12,116 nucleotides of DNA from Bacillota bacterium (GTDB taxonomy: Bacteria; Bacillota; Clostridia; Peptostreptococcales; Anaerovoracaceae): positions 1 to 12,116 of the forward strand of contig JAUNBO010000042.1 of assembly GCA_030527065.1 (NCBI GenBank), written 5' to 3'. The number at the start of each line of letters is the position of its first letter. The first letter of the stretch is position 1. The notes beneath the pieces are model-generated. The model did no database searches, was not told the DNA's origin, and saw nothing but the letters and a program-made list of their open reading frames with translations. The position numbers and the translations under genes were made by a program. Shown one piece after another: positions 6,261 to 12,116 of this stretch.

Positions 6261-6292
6261 ACGGCGACAGGCGATTTCTCGCCTATCGCCGT
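6261..6292 (-). other. 14-bp hairpin with GAAA tetraloop filling the tRNA spacer
   Basis: On the minus strand ACGGCGA-T-AGGCGA pairs with TCGCCT-G-TCGCCGT around a GAAA loop. The single non-Watson-Crick pair is U-G in the tRNA-strand RNA but would be C-A in a plus-strand RNA, which supports the tRNA-strand RNA as the functional one. It starts 2 nt after the Val CCA and ends 6 nt before tRNA-Arg. There is no U-run on this strand, so a processing or spacing element is likelier than a terminator. Confidence 0.75.
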
Positions 6293-6294
6293 TT

Positions 6295-6371
6295 TGGTGG
6301 GCAGTATTGGACTCGAACCAACGGCCTCCTGCTTGTCGAGCAGGCGCTCTAACCAGCTGAGCTAACCGCCC
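6295..6371 (-). tRNA. tRNA-Val (anticodon GAC), with C at position 33
   Basis: The sequence folds into a full cloverleaf of 74 nt plus an encoded CCA (6295-6297). The acceptor stem is GGGCGGT/ACTGCCC with one G-U pair, the D arm GCTC-AGCTGGTTA-GAGC, the anticodon stem CCTGC/GCAGG, the variable loop AGGCC and the T arm GTTGG-TTCGAGT-CCAAT. The anticodon loop is TCGACAA, so the anticodon at 34-36 is GAC (Val, decoding GUC and GUU) but position 33 is C instead of the near-universal U. No other register gives a normal 7-nt loop. It is the first gene of the tRNA transcript. Confidence 0.93.
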
Positions 6372-6387
6372 GTAATCGCTGTGGTCT

Positions 6388-6416
6388 ATTATAAATGAAG
6401 CGTCCCCAAAAAGCAA
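6388..6416 (-). promoter_or_regulatory. Promoter of the tRNA-Val/tRNA-Arg operon
   Basis: A perfect -10 TATAAT (6388-6393) sits 17 bp from the -35 TTGCTT (6411-6416). Transcription would start near 6381, about ten bases before the tRNA-Val 5' end. The -35 lies within the hairpin that ends the ADI operon. Confidence 0.7.
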
Positions 6417-6430
6417 GGTTTTTTGGGGAC
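6402..6430. terminator. Bidirectional-looking terminator after carbamate kinase
   Basis: GTCCCCAAAAA (6402-6412) and TTTTTGGGGAC (6420-6430) form a perfect 11-bp stem with a 7-nt loop. On the plus strand it is followed by ATTTTTGTTTTT, a good U-tract. On the minus strand the tail GCTTCATTTA is weaker, but the A/T inner stem still gives an A-tract/T-tract hairpin. It lies about 47 bp after the carbamate kinase stop and is the natural end of the ADI operon. Confidence 0.65.
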
Positions 6431-6476
6431 ATTTTTGTTTTTGTAAATTTCTGGTAAGCTTTGGGCCTCCGGCGGC

Positions 6477-7436
6477 CTATGCAAAGGTGATGACCGTACC
6501 CGCCGTCCCCTCCAACGCTTCCAGAGATTTGTCCAGAGAGGTGATGATGGCCCTTTTGGTGGGATTGGAACGGACGAATTTCATGGCGGCTTCCACCTTG
6601 GGCAGCATGCTGCCGGGAGCAAAATGGCCTTCCGCCGCATAGCGGGCCGCATCGGACAGATTCAGCACGCTGAGGTCCTTCTGATCCGGCTTGTTGAAGT
6701 TGATGGCCACCTTTTCCACCTCCGTCAGGATCATGAGGATGTCGGCCTCCACCTGCTCCGCCAGGAGCTCGGCGGCAAAGTCCTTGTCTATCACGGCGGC
6801 CACCCCTTCCAGAGTGCCGTCGGGGCGCTCCAGGACCGGAATGCCGCCGCCGCCGCAGGTGATCACTATGGTGGAATCCCAGAGCCTCTTCACTGCGTCT
6901 ATCTCCACTATCTTTCTGGGCAGAGGGGAGGCCACCACCCGGCGCCAGCCCCGACCTGCGTCCTCTCTCATCACATAGCCCTTTTCCGCTTCCAGCGCCC
7001 GGGCCTCCTCCTCAGTATAAAAGGGACCGATGGGCTTGGTGGGGTTCTGAAAGGCCGGGTCCGCTTCCTCCACCACCATCTGGGTGGCGACGGTGACCAC
7101 GGGAACATTCTTGTTTTTCAGATTCAGGGCATATTTCAGGGACTGCTGGATGTGATAGCCGATGTAGCCCTGGCTCATGGCCCCGCAGACATCAAAAGGC
7201 ATGGGAGGCGTTATGTCTTTGGCCGTTTCCGTGGCTAGCAGGATCCGGCCCACCTGAGGCCCGTTGCCGTGCACGATGGCGATCTCGTGGCCCATGCAGG
7301 TGATCTCGGCGATGTGGCGGCAGGTCTGACGCACCACCGCCAGCTGGTCCTCGGCAGTGATCCTGCCGCCGCCGGACTGAAGGGCGTTTCCGCCCAGGGC
7401 GATGACGATGCGCTGAGACTTGTTCTTTTCAGTCAT
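6477..7436 (-). CDS. arcC: Carbamate kinase (ADI pathway)
   Basis: This cytoplasmic enzyme converts carbamoyl phosphate plus ADP to ATP, CO2 and ammonia, the energy-yielding step of arginine fermentation. Its 319 residues match the family's usual 310-320. Conserved blocks of the amino-acid-kinase fold are visible: ALGGNAL (13-19), HGNGPQVG (56-63), the linker with PTKPIGPFY (132-140), CGGGGIPV (194-201), DKDFAAELLA (217-226), LTEVEKV (237-243) and GHFAPGSMLPKVEAA (270-284). The ATG at 7436 has AAGGAGG at a good distance. It is the last gene of the ADI operon, 28 bp after the arginine deiminase stop, and is followed by a hairpin terminator. With deiminase and carbamoyltransferase directly upstream, a catabolic role is clear. 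Confidence 0.97.
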   Translation of the reverse strand: MTEKNKSQRIVIALGGNALQSGGGRITAEDQLAVVRQTCRHIAEITCMGHEIAIVHGNGPQVGRILLATETAKDITPPMPFDVCGAMSQGYIGYHIQQSLKYALNLKNKNVPVVTVATQMVVEEADPAFQNPTKPIGPFYTEEEARALEAEKGYVMREDAGRGWRRVVASPLPRKIVEIDAVKRLWDSTIVITCGGGGIPVLERPDGTLEGVAAVIDKDFAAELLAEQVEADILMILTEVEKVAINFNKPDQKDLSVLNLSDAARYAAEGHFAPGSMLPKVEAAMKFVRSNPTKRAIITSLDKSLEALEGTAGTVITFA

Positions 7437-7464
7437 TGAAGGATTCCTCCTTAAAAGGGATTTC

Positions 7465-8685
7465 TTACAGATCGTCTCTGTGGACCGGGCAGCTCATACA
7501 GCGGGGGCCGCCCCGGCCCCGGGAAATCTCCGAGCTGGGCATGGTGAGGACCCGTATGCCCTTCTTTTCCAGAAGCTCGTTGGTGACGTAATTCCTCTCG
7601 TAGGTGACCACCACGCCGGGGGCGATGGCCAGGGTGTTGGAGCCGTCGTTCCACTGCTCCCGCTGGGCCGCCATGGAATCGTCGCCGCCGCAGCGGATCA
7701 GCTCCACCGCCGGAAGCTTCAGCTCCATTTTCAGGATGTTCACCAGCTGGTCCTGCATGCTGGAAAAGCGGGGCTTGCCATCTCTGTCCAGAGAGATCTC
7801 ATAGATCTGCAAGGGCCCTTCTATTTCCGGATGGATGGTGAATTTATCGTGGTCCACCATGGTGAAAACCGTATCCAGGTGCATGAAGGCCCGGCTCTTG
7901 GGGATATCGAAGACCAGGAGCTTCCGGAACTCCGAGCGGTTCAGGATGGTTTCTGCGAAGCACTCGATGCCGGCGGCCGTGGTGCGCTGGGAAAGGCCCA
8001 CCGCCACAATGTCCCGGGAAAGGACCAGCACATCGCCGCCCTCTATGGAATAAGCGTCGTCGTAGCCGTACCATTGAAGAGAGCCTTCCGGGGCAAACTC
8101 CCGGTTGAAGCGGAACATATATTCCAGAAGCAGGGCTTCCCTGCGGCGGGCTCTGGTGCTCATGTGATGGATGCTGACGCCGTTCCCGATGCAGGCTCCC
8201 GGGTCCCGGGTAAAGTAGAGGTTGGGCATGGGATCCGTGTAGTAAGGGTAGCCGGCGGCGATGAAATCCGCCAGGGATTTGGACTCTATGCCGGGAACGT
8301 TTTTCTTGCGGATGCCGGCAATCACCGTTTCCACCAGATCCTTTGGGGACTTGGCGGAAAGATACTCTGTAAGGGCCTCCTTTACGGCCTCGGAATAGAT
8401 GTCGCTCTCCTCCAGAAAACGGCGGATAAAGTCCCTGCGGACCTCCTCATCTTCCAGGGCCCTGGCGGTTTCGTCCACATAGTAGACCACCTCCACGCCG
8501 TTGCTTTTCAGAATGCGGGCAAAGGTATCGTGCTCCTCCCGGGCCACTTTCAGATAGGGAATGTCGTCGAAGAGGAGCCGTTCAAAATTATCGGGCACCA
8601 GACCTTCTATCTCGCCGCCCAGGCGGTGGAGCAGCACCTTGTTCAGCCGCCCTATCTCGGAATTGTTGTGAATGCCAAAGGACAT
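7465..8685 (-). CDS. arcA: Arginine deiminase
   Basis: This enzyme hydrolyses L-arginine to L-citrulline and ammonia in the cytoplasm, the first step of the ADI pathway. Its 406 residues match the family length (about 400-420). The active-site set typical of arginine deiminases is present: D161 in FTRDP, E215 in SIEGGD, H269 and D271 in FMHLDTVF, and the nucleophile C399 in the C-terminal GRGGPRCMSCP. The N-terminal NSEIGRLNKVLLHRLGGE is also characteristic. AGGAGG lies seven bases before the ATG at 8685. The gene starts 34 bp after the carbamoyltransferase stop and is followed 28 bp later by carbamate kinase, so the three form one transcript. The carbamoyltransferase comes first, instead of the common deiminase-first order. 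Confidence 0.98.
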   Translation of the reverse strand: MSFGIHNNSEIGRLNKVLLHRLGGEIEGLVPDNFERLLFDDIPYLKVAREEHDTFARILKSNGVEVVYYVDETARALEDEEVRRDFIRRFLEESDIYSEAVKEALTEYLSAKSPKDLVETVIAGIRKKNVPGIESKSLADFIAAGYPYYTDPMPNLYFTRDPGACIGNGVSIHHMSTRARRREALLLEYMFRFNREFAPEGSLQWYGYDDAYSIEGGDVLVLSRDIVAVGLSQRTTAAGIECFAETILNRSEFRKLLVFDIPKSRAFMHLDTVFTMVDHDKFTIHPEIEGPLQIYEISLDRDGKPRFSSMQDQLVNILKMELKLPAVELIRCGGDDSMAAQREQWNDGSNTLAIAPGVVVTYERNYVTNELLEKKGIRVLTMPSSEISRGRGGPRCMSCPVHRDDL

Positions 8686-8719
8686 AAGACACCTCCTGGG
8701 GTGACTGCCGGGGCAGAGC

Positions 8720-9718
8720 TCAGCGGCCGATGGTGGCCACGATAACGGCTTTTATGCTGTGCATGCGGTTTTCCGCTTCATCAAAGACCACGGAATGACG
8801 GCTCCGGAACACCTGGTCCGTGACTTCCCTGATATCGTAGCCCAGTTCTTTCTGGCTCTGGGCCATGGTGGTCTCAAAATCGTGGAAGGCGGGAAGGCAG
8901 TGCATGAAGATCACGTCCGGGTTCCCCGTGGCCTCCACCATTTCCATGGTGACCTTATAGGGGGAGAGAAGTTTCACCTTTTCCGGGATCTGGGCCTCTT
9001 CTCCCATGGAAGCCCATACGTCGGTGTAGAGGACGTCTGCGCCGTCCAGGCAATCCGGATCGTTGCGCACCTCTATGGTGGCGCCGGTCTCCCGGGCCAC
9101 TTCCCGGACCCGGGCCATAATGTCCTGGTCCAGCTCCCGGGCCAGCTCCGCCGGCCCGTAGGCCACGTAGTGCATCCCCATCTTGGCGCAGCCGTACATC
9201 CAGGCATAGCTCATGTTGTTGCGGATGTCGCCGCAGAACACCACCTTCACCTGGTTCAGAGGCTTGGCGATGTGCTCTTCTATGGTCATCAGATCCGCCA
9301 GGATCTGGGTGGGATGGTCTACGTCGGTGAGGCCGTTCCAGACCGGGACGCCGGCGTAGCTTGCCAGATCCTCCACCAGCTTCTGGCTGTATCCCCTGTA
9401 TTCTATGCCGTCGAAGAAACGGCCCAGGACCTTTGCGCTGTCCTCCACCGACTCTTTCTTTCCGAACTGAGAGCTGCCGGAATCCAGAAAGGTCACATGG
9501 CCCCCCTCGTCCAGACAGGCGGTCTCAAAGGCGCAGCGGGTGCGGGTGGAGGTCTTCTCAAAGAGCAGGACGATGTTCTTTCCCTTTAAAGTATCCCCCG
9601 GGACGCCTGCCCGTTTCTTGGATTTCAGATCGTGGGCCAGATCCAGCAGGTAGCGGATCTCCTCCGGGCTGAAATCCATCAGGGTCAGAAAGCTTCTTCC
9701 TTTCAGGTTGATCGCCAT
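8720..9718 (-). CDS. arcB: Ornithine carbamoyltransferase (catabolic by context)
   Basis: This enzyme interconverts citrulline plus phosphate with ornithine plus carbamoyl phosphate. Its 332 residues match the length of ArcB/ArgF proteins. Signatures present are the carbamoyl-phosphate loop STRTR (57-61), DHPTQ (134-138), the ornithine-binding DVWASMGEE (233-241) and HCLPAFHD (273-280), and FDEAENRMHSIKA near the end. It is first in the ADI operon, so it should run in the citrulline-degrading direction; sequence alone does not separate catabolic from anabolic forms, and the symbol rests on context. The ATG at 9718 is preceded by AAAGGAG. An out-of-frame ATG five bases upstream is followed by a stop after six codons and is not a gene. 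Confidence 0.96.
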   Translation of the reverse strand: MAINLKGRSFLTLMDFSPEEIRYLLDLAHDLKSKKRAGVPGDTLKGKNIVLLFEKTSTRTRCAFETACLDEGGHVTFLDSGSSQFGKKESVEDSAKVLGRFFDGIEYRGYSQKLVEDLASYAGVPVWNGLTDVDHPTQILADLMTIEEHIAKPLNQVKVVFCGDIRNNMSYAWMYGCAKMGMHYVAYGPAELARELDQDIMARVREVARETGATIEVRNDPDCLDGADVLYTDVWASMGEEAQIPEKVKLLSPYKVTMEMVEATGNPDVIFMHCLPAFHDFETTMAQSQKELGYDIREVTDQVFRSRHSVVFDEAENRMHSIKAVIVATIGR

Positions 9719-9798
9719 GGCATTTTTTCTCCTTTACAGCTGAAAATCACGCCCGCCCCGCCGCTTTCGTGCTCGGGTCAGGCTTCAGGTACAATGCT

Positions 9799-9836
9799 AT
9801 TATATTATTATATATTGTGGCCAAAGGACCTGTCAA
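9799..9836 (-). promoter_or_regulatory. Near-consensus promoter of the ADI operon
   Basis: A perfect -35 TTGACA (9831-9836) is followed by an 18-bp spacer and a perfect -10 TATAAT (9807-9812). A second TATAAT lies eight bases further on (9799-9804). Transcription would start near 9800, giving a leader of about 80 nt whose GC-rich half precedes the ribosome site. The match is strong enough that control probably comes from the operator just upstream. Confidence 0.85.
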
Positions 9837-9845
9837 TTATTTTTA

Positions 9846-9876
9846 TGCAAAATGAATAATTATACAAAATGGATAA
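9846..9876. promoter_or_regulatory. ARG-box-like operator inside a 14-bp direct repeat
   Basis: TGAATAATTATACA (9853-9866) matches the ARG-box consensus TGAAT-WWWW-ATTCA at all but one position. It overlaps a direct repeat, TGCAAAATGAATAA (9846-9859) and TACAAAATGGATAA (9863-9876), identical at 12 of 14 bases and offset by 17 bp. The site ends about 10-16 bp upstream of the ADI -35. ArgR/AhrC-type proteins bind such paired sites, so arginine-dependent control is likely; whether it activates or represses is not visible. Confidence 0.6.
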
Positions 9877-9957
9877 GATTACACACATACAGATTGTAAA
9901 CCGGCAAATCAAAAATCAGCTTCTGCCGATCGAAAGCCTGTTTCACTCTGGAAAACC

Positions 9958-11157
9958 TCAGAGAGGTCTCCCGTTTTTCGCTGCCGCCCTCAGCAGCAGG
10001 ACCCCGGCAAGGGTCGCCACCGCCGCAAAGCCCGCCACGGCGTAGAAGGTGGTCTGATATGCGCCGGAGGACGTATACAGCCAGCCTGCCAGATAGGGGC
10101 CCAAAAAGGCCGCCGGGATGAGGGTGGTGCTGGTGATCCCGAAGTTGCCGGAAAAATATCTGGGCCCATAAAACTTTGCCGTCACCGCAGAGCTGGAGGT
10201 GGGAGAAGCGCCGAAGCTCATGCCGATCAGCACGCAGCCTGCGCCCAGGACCCCTATGCTTTCCATCGTGACGGCGACGGCGGTGACAGCGGCGGCAATC
10301 AAAAACACCGCCGATATGATCCCGATGGTTTTCCTGCTTCCCAATTTATCGTAAGACATTCCGTAGACCAGGCGGCCCAGCCCGTTGGAAACAGAGGTGA
10401 GGCCCGCCAGGAAAGCTGCAGTGCCGGCCCCGGCGCCGATCTGCATGGCGCAGGGAGCTATATGGCCCATCAGAGCCAGCCCGGCGGCGCTGAGCAGAAT
10501 CAGCCACAGATACAGCAGCTTGAACTCCGAAGCCGCCACCATCTCCCGGGCGGTAAAGCCCTCTTCCGCTCCGGAAGCGGCCTTCTGCGCCTTCCTGCCG
10601 CTGCTGACGGTCTGGAGATAAAACCCAGTGATCACCAGCAGCACTCCCAGCAGCACCCCCAAGGCCAGAAAGGTCTGCCGCCAGCCCACCTGCTCCATGG
10701 TCCTGCTGCAAACGGCTCCCAGGACCATGGCCCCCAGGCCGAAGCACATGAGCAGGACGCCGGAAAGCATTCCCTGCCTGCCCGGGATCAGCCGGCTGCC
10801 CACGGAGATGAGCTCCGAATAGGCAAAGCCCACGCCGAAGCCCACGCCGACCCCGTAGGCTGCATAGAAGGTGAATATGGCCTGGGTGGTGCTGGCGATC
10901 CCGAAGCCTGCGGCGATGAGGACGGCCGCCGCAGCCAGCGTAAGCGCAGGCTTGTCCCGGGTCTTGTTCAGCTGGCCGCCCAGCATGATGCCCAGGCACA
11001 TGGCGATGACAGAGATGGTGAAGGTCAGAGAAGTCTCCGACCGGCTCCAGCCAAACTCCGCCTCCAGAGGCGTCACAAAAATGGAGTATCCATAAATCAA
11101 CCCCAGACATAAAAACGTAAGCATACAAAGGCCAAGGGCCAGGATCTTTCTCCGCAT
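9958..11157 (-). CDS. MFS transporter, oxalate/formate-antiporter-like
   Basis: This is a 399-residue inner-membrane carrier with about 12 hydrophobic segments. The N-terminal pattern (LGLIYGYSIFVTPLEAEFGWSRSE and following) resembles the oxalate/formate antiporter (OFA) branch, whose members move small monocarboxylates or dicarboxylates. Loop 2-3 motif-A-like sequence GGQLNKTRDKP (60-70) and its second-half counterpart GMSYDKLGSRKT (266-277) are present. A polar central loop (about 182-206) separates the halves. The ATG at 11157 is preferred because GGAGGAG lies just before it; a GTG at 11184 would add nine residues but has no good ribosome site. It follows the SDR gene by 102 bp and probably shares its transcript. 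The substrate is not readable. It is not an ArcD-type arginine/ornithine antiporter. Confidence 0.85.
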   Translation of the reverse strand: MRRKILALGLCMLTFLCLGLIYGYSIFVTPLEAEFGWSRSETSLTFTISVIAMCLGIMLGGQLNKTRDKPALTLAAAAVLIAAGFGIASTTQAIFTFYAAYGVGVGFGVGFAYSELISVGSRLIPGRQGMLSGVLLMCFGLGAMVLGAVCSRTMEQVGWRQTFLALGVLLGVLLVITGFYLQTVSSGRKAQKAASGAEEGFTAREMVAASEFKLLYLWLILLSAAGLALMGHIAPCAMQIGAGAGTAAFLAGLTSVSNGLGRLVYGMSYDKLGSRKTIGIISAVFLIAAAVTAVAVTMESIGVLGAGCVLIGMSFGASPTSSSAVTAKFYGPRYFSGNFGITSTTLIPAAFLGPYLAGWLYTSSGAYQTTFYAVAGFAAVATLAGVLLLRAAAKNGRPL

Positions 11158-11206
11158 AAGCTCCTCCGTCTGCGCTTCTTCCACATGCTCTGCAAGCCGG
11201 CTCTGA

Positions 11207-11231
11207 CCGGGGCCGCAGGCTGCGGCCCCGG
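11207..11231. repeat. GC-rich 11-bp hairpin between the SDR and MFS genes
   Basis: CCGGGGCCGCA (11207-11217) and TGCGGCCCCGG (11221-11231) pair perfectly around a 3-nt loop. There is no T-run on the minus strand (TCAGAGCC follows), so it is not a classical terminator. It may stabilise the SDR message end or reduce read-through into the transporter gene. Confidence 0.65.
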
Positions 11232-11259
11232 AGCTGCCGGCCGTGGTATCTTTTCGTCT

Positions 11260-12063
11260 CTACGGTCTCTGGCCGGAGCCTCCCTGCAGCACTATGGTCT
11301 CGCCGGACATATACTTAAAATCCGGAGAGCCCAGCTGTACGCAGACCCGCCCTATATCTGTTTCCGGGTCGCCGAAGCGTCCCATGGGAATGCCGTGAAT
11401 GTTCTTTTCATACGCCTCCGGCTGGTACTCTCTCCACTTCTCCAGCTGCGCCGTGTAGGACAGGGGGCAAACCACGTTTACATTGATGTTGTCTTTCCCC
11501 CATTCCGTTGCCGCCGTGCGGGACATTCCCCGTATGCCCTCTTTGGCAGCGGCATAGGAGGCCTGTCCGAAGTTGCCGAACAATCCGGCGCCGGAAGCGA
11601 AGTTGATGACGGAGCCCTGGGTCTCCTTCAGATACGGATAACAGGCCTTCATATACAGGAAGGCGGAATACAGTCCGGAATAAATGGCAAGATCGAACTG
11701 CTCCACGGTATGCTCGGCCAGAGGAATACCAGAAGCGGAGGCCTGGGCGTTATTGATCAGAACGTCTATCCGACCGAAGGCGTCTATGGCCTGCTTCACG
11801 ACATTTTGAACTGCGGCCTCATTGTCGTCTTTGGCATTGACGTCCGCCTGGACCGGCAGCACTTTCACGCCGTACAGCCTTTCCAGCTCTTCTTTTGCGT
11901 CTTCAAGCTTCTGGACGTTGCGCCCGGTGATGACAAGATTGGCCCCTTCCTTCGCATAGGCGGTGGAAATGCCATAGCCGATGGAACCGATGGCCCCGTT
12001 TTTCAGGGAAGCCTTTCCGCCTCCGGTAATGATGGCGGTTTTCCCTTCAAATAATTTTGACAT
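11260..12063 (-). CDS. Short-chain dehydrogenase/reductase (SDR) with extended glycine loop
   Basis: This 267-residue cytoplasmic NAD(P)-dependent oxidoreductase has the Rossmann core and active site of classical SDRs: NNAQ (104-107, normally NNAG), catalytic S157 in FASGAG, and Y170 with K174 in YAAAK. S157 and Y170 are 13 residues apart, as is usual. The cofactor loop is unusual: TGGG (13-16) is separated by about nine residues from GSIGYGIS (26-33), so the usual TGxxxGxG spacing is lost; the second half resembles the SIAYGIA stretch of enoyl-ACP reductases. The C-terminal end PMGRFGDPETDIGRVCVQLGSPDFKYMSGETI is typical of SDRs. The ATG at 12063 has AAGGAG about nine bases upstream. The substrate is unknown. 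With the MFS gene downstream it may process a transported acid or ketone. Confidence 0.88.
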   Translation of the reverse strand: MSKLFEGKTAIITGGGKASLKNGAIGSIGYGISTAYAKEGANLVITGRNVQKLEDAKEELERLYGVKVLPVQADVNAKDDNEAAVQNVVKQAIDAFGRIDVLINNAQASASGIPLAEHTVEQFDLAIYSGLYSAFLYMKACYPYLKETQGSVINFASGAGLFGNFGQASYAAAKEGIRGMSRTAATEWGKDNINVNVVCPLSYTAQLEKWREYQPEAYEKNIHGIPMGRFGDPETDIGRVCVQLGSPDFKYMSGETIVLQGGSGQRP

Positions 12064-12116
12064 AACTGCTCACTCCTTTTCTGATGCTACCTTCAGTGAA
12101 CACGGATATCCAGGCA

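Noticed and set aside
5930..6416. Open frames running through the tRNA genes on both strands
   Set aside because: They translate tRNA sequence (cloverleaf stems produce peptides such as the GRTKP-like stretch) and cannot be genes alongside two intact tRNAs.
7420..8745. Plus-strand open frame of 441 codons opposite arginine deiminase
   Set aside because: It lies fully antisense to a gene with all catalytic residues intact, and its translation is low-quality (His/Gly/Val rich, no motif). Shadow.
11158..11184. GTG start adding nine residues to the MFS transporter
   Set aside because: No ribosome site before the GTG, and the strong GGAGGAG before the ATG would lie inside the coding sequence.
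12064..12116. Possible 3' end of a further minus-strand gene at the right edge
   Set aside because: One frame gives seven codons then TGA (12093-12095), but two alternative frames exist and 53 bases are too few to decide.
1..12116. CRISPR array, insertion sequence, prophage or defence system
   Set aside because: No regularly spaced repeats, transposase, integrase, phage or nuclease/helicase defence genes were seen; the only repeats are short hairpins and pairs.

Overview
This 12.1-kb window looks like a chromosomal piece of a moderately high-GC, anaerobic, amino-acid-using Firmicute, most likely class Clostridia. That placement is an inference from four things: the complete arginine deiminase (ADI) pathway, a secreted amidase with copper-amine-oxidase-type stalk repeats, strong AGGAGG-type ribosome binding sites, and tRNAs with genome-encoded CCA. 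Every gene I can support lies on the minus strand: ten protein genes and two tRNAs. The long open frames on the plus strand are shadows of these genes. Described in the direction of transcription (right to left), the window falls into five blocks.

(1) 12063-9958: a short-chain dehydrogenase/reductase (SDR) with an unusually spaced nucleotide-binding loop, then an MFS transporter of the oxalate/formate-antiporter type. A GC-rich hairpin lies between them. (2) 9876-6402: the ADI operon in the order ornithine carbamoyltransferase, arginine deiminase, carbamate kinase. It has a near-consensus promoter (TTGACA / TATAAT) and, just upstream, an ARG-box-like operator inside a direct repeat, so control by an ArgR/AhrC-type regulator is likely. 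No arcD-type arginine/ornithine antiporter is present in the window. The operon ends at a bidirectional hairpin whose loop and stem contain the -35 box of the next unit.

(3) 6416-6140: a two-tRNA operon, tRNA-Val(GAC) then tRNA-Arg(CCG). A 14-bp hairpin with a GAAA tetraloop fills the spacer, and a strong terminator follows directly after the second CCA. The Val tRNA reads as C33 instead of the near-universal U33. (4) 6044-5304: a small, AT-richer two-gene unit, DUF4160 then DUF2442, with its own sigma-A-type promoter. The layout resembles a toxin-antitoxin module, but its function is unproven.

(5) 5298-59: a secreted N-acetylmuramoyl-L-alanine amidase (stalk repeats, AMIN-like region, acidic linker, Amidase_3), then a MoxR-type AAA+ ATPase and a CoxE-like VWA protein spaced like a translationally coupled pair, then an N-acyl-D-amino-acid deacylase family amidohydrolase with its own candidate promoter. 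Arginine catabolism, possible D-amino-acid deacylation and wall-peptide cleavage fit an organism that lives on amino acids and peptides. I did not find a clearly new multi-gene defence or mobile system. The items most worth a second look are the tRNA operon architecture, the C33 tRNA, the DUF4160/DUF2442 islet, the ADI control region and the hybrid SDR.
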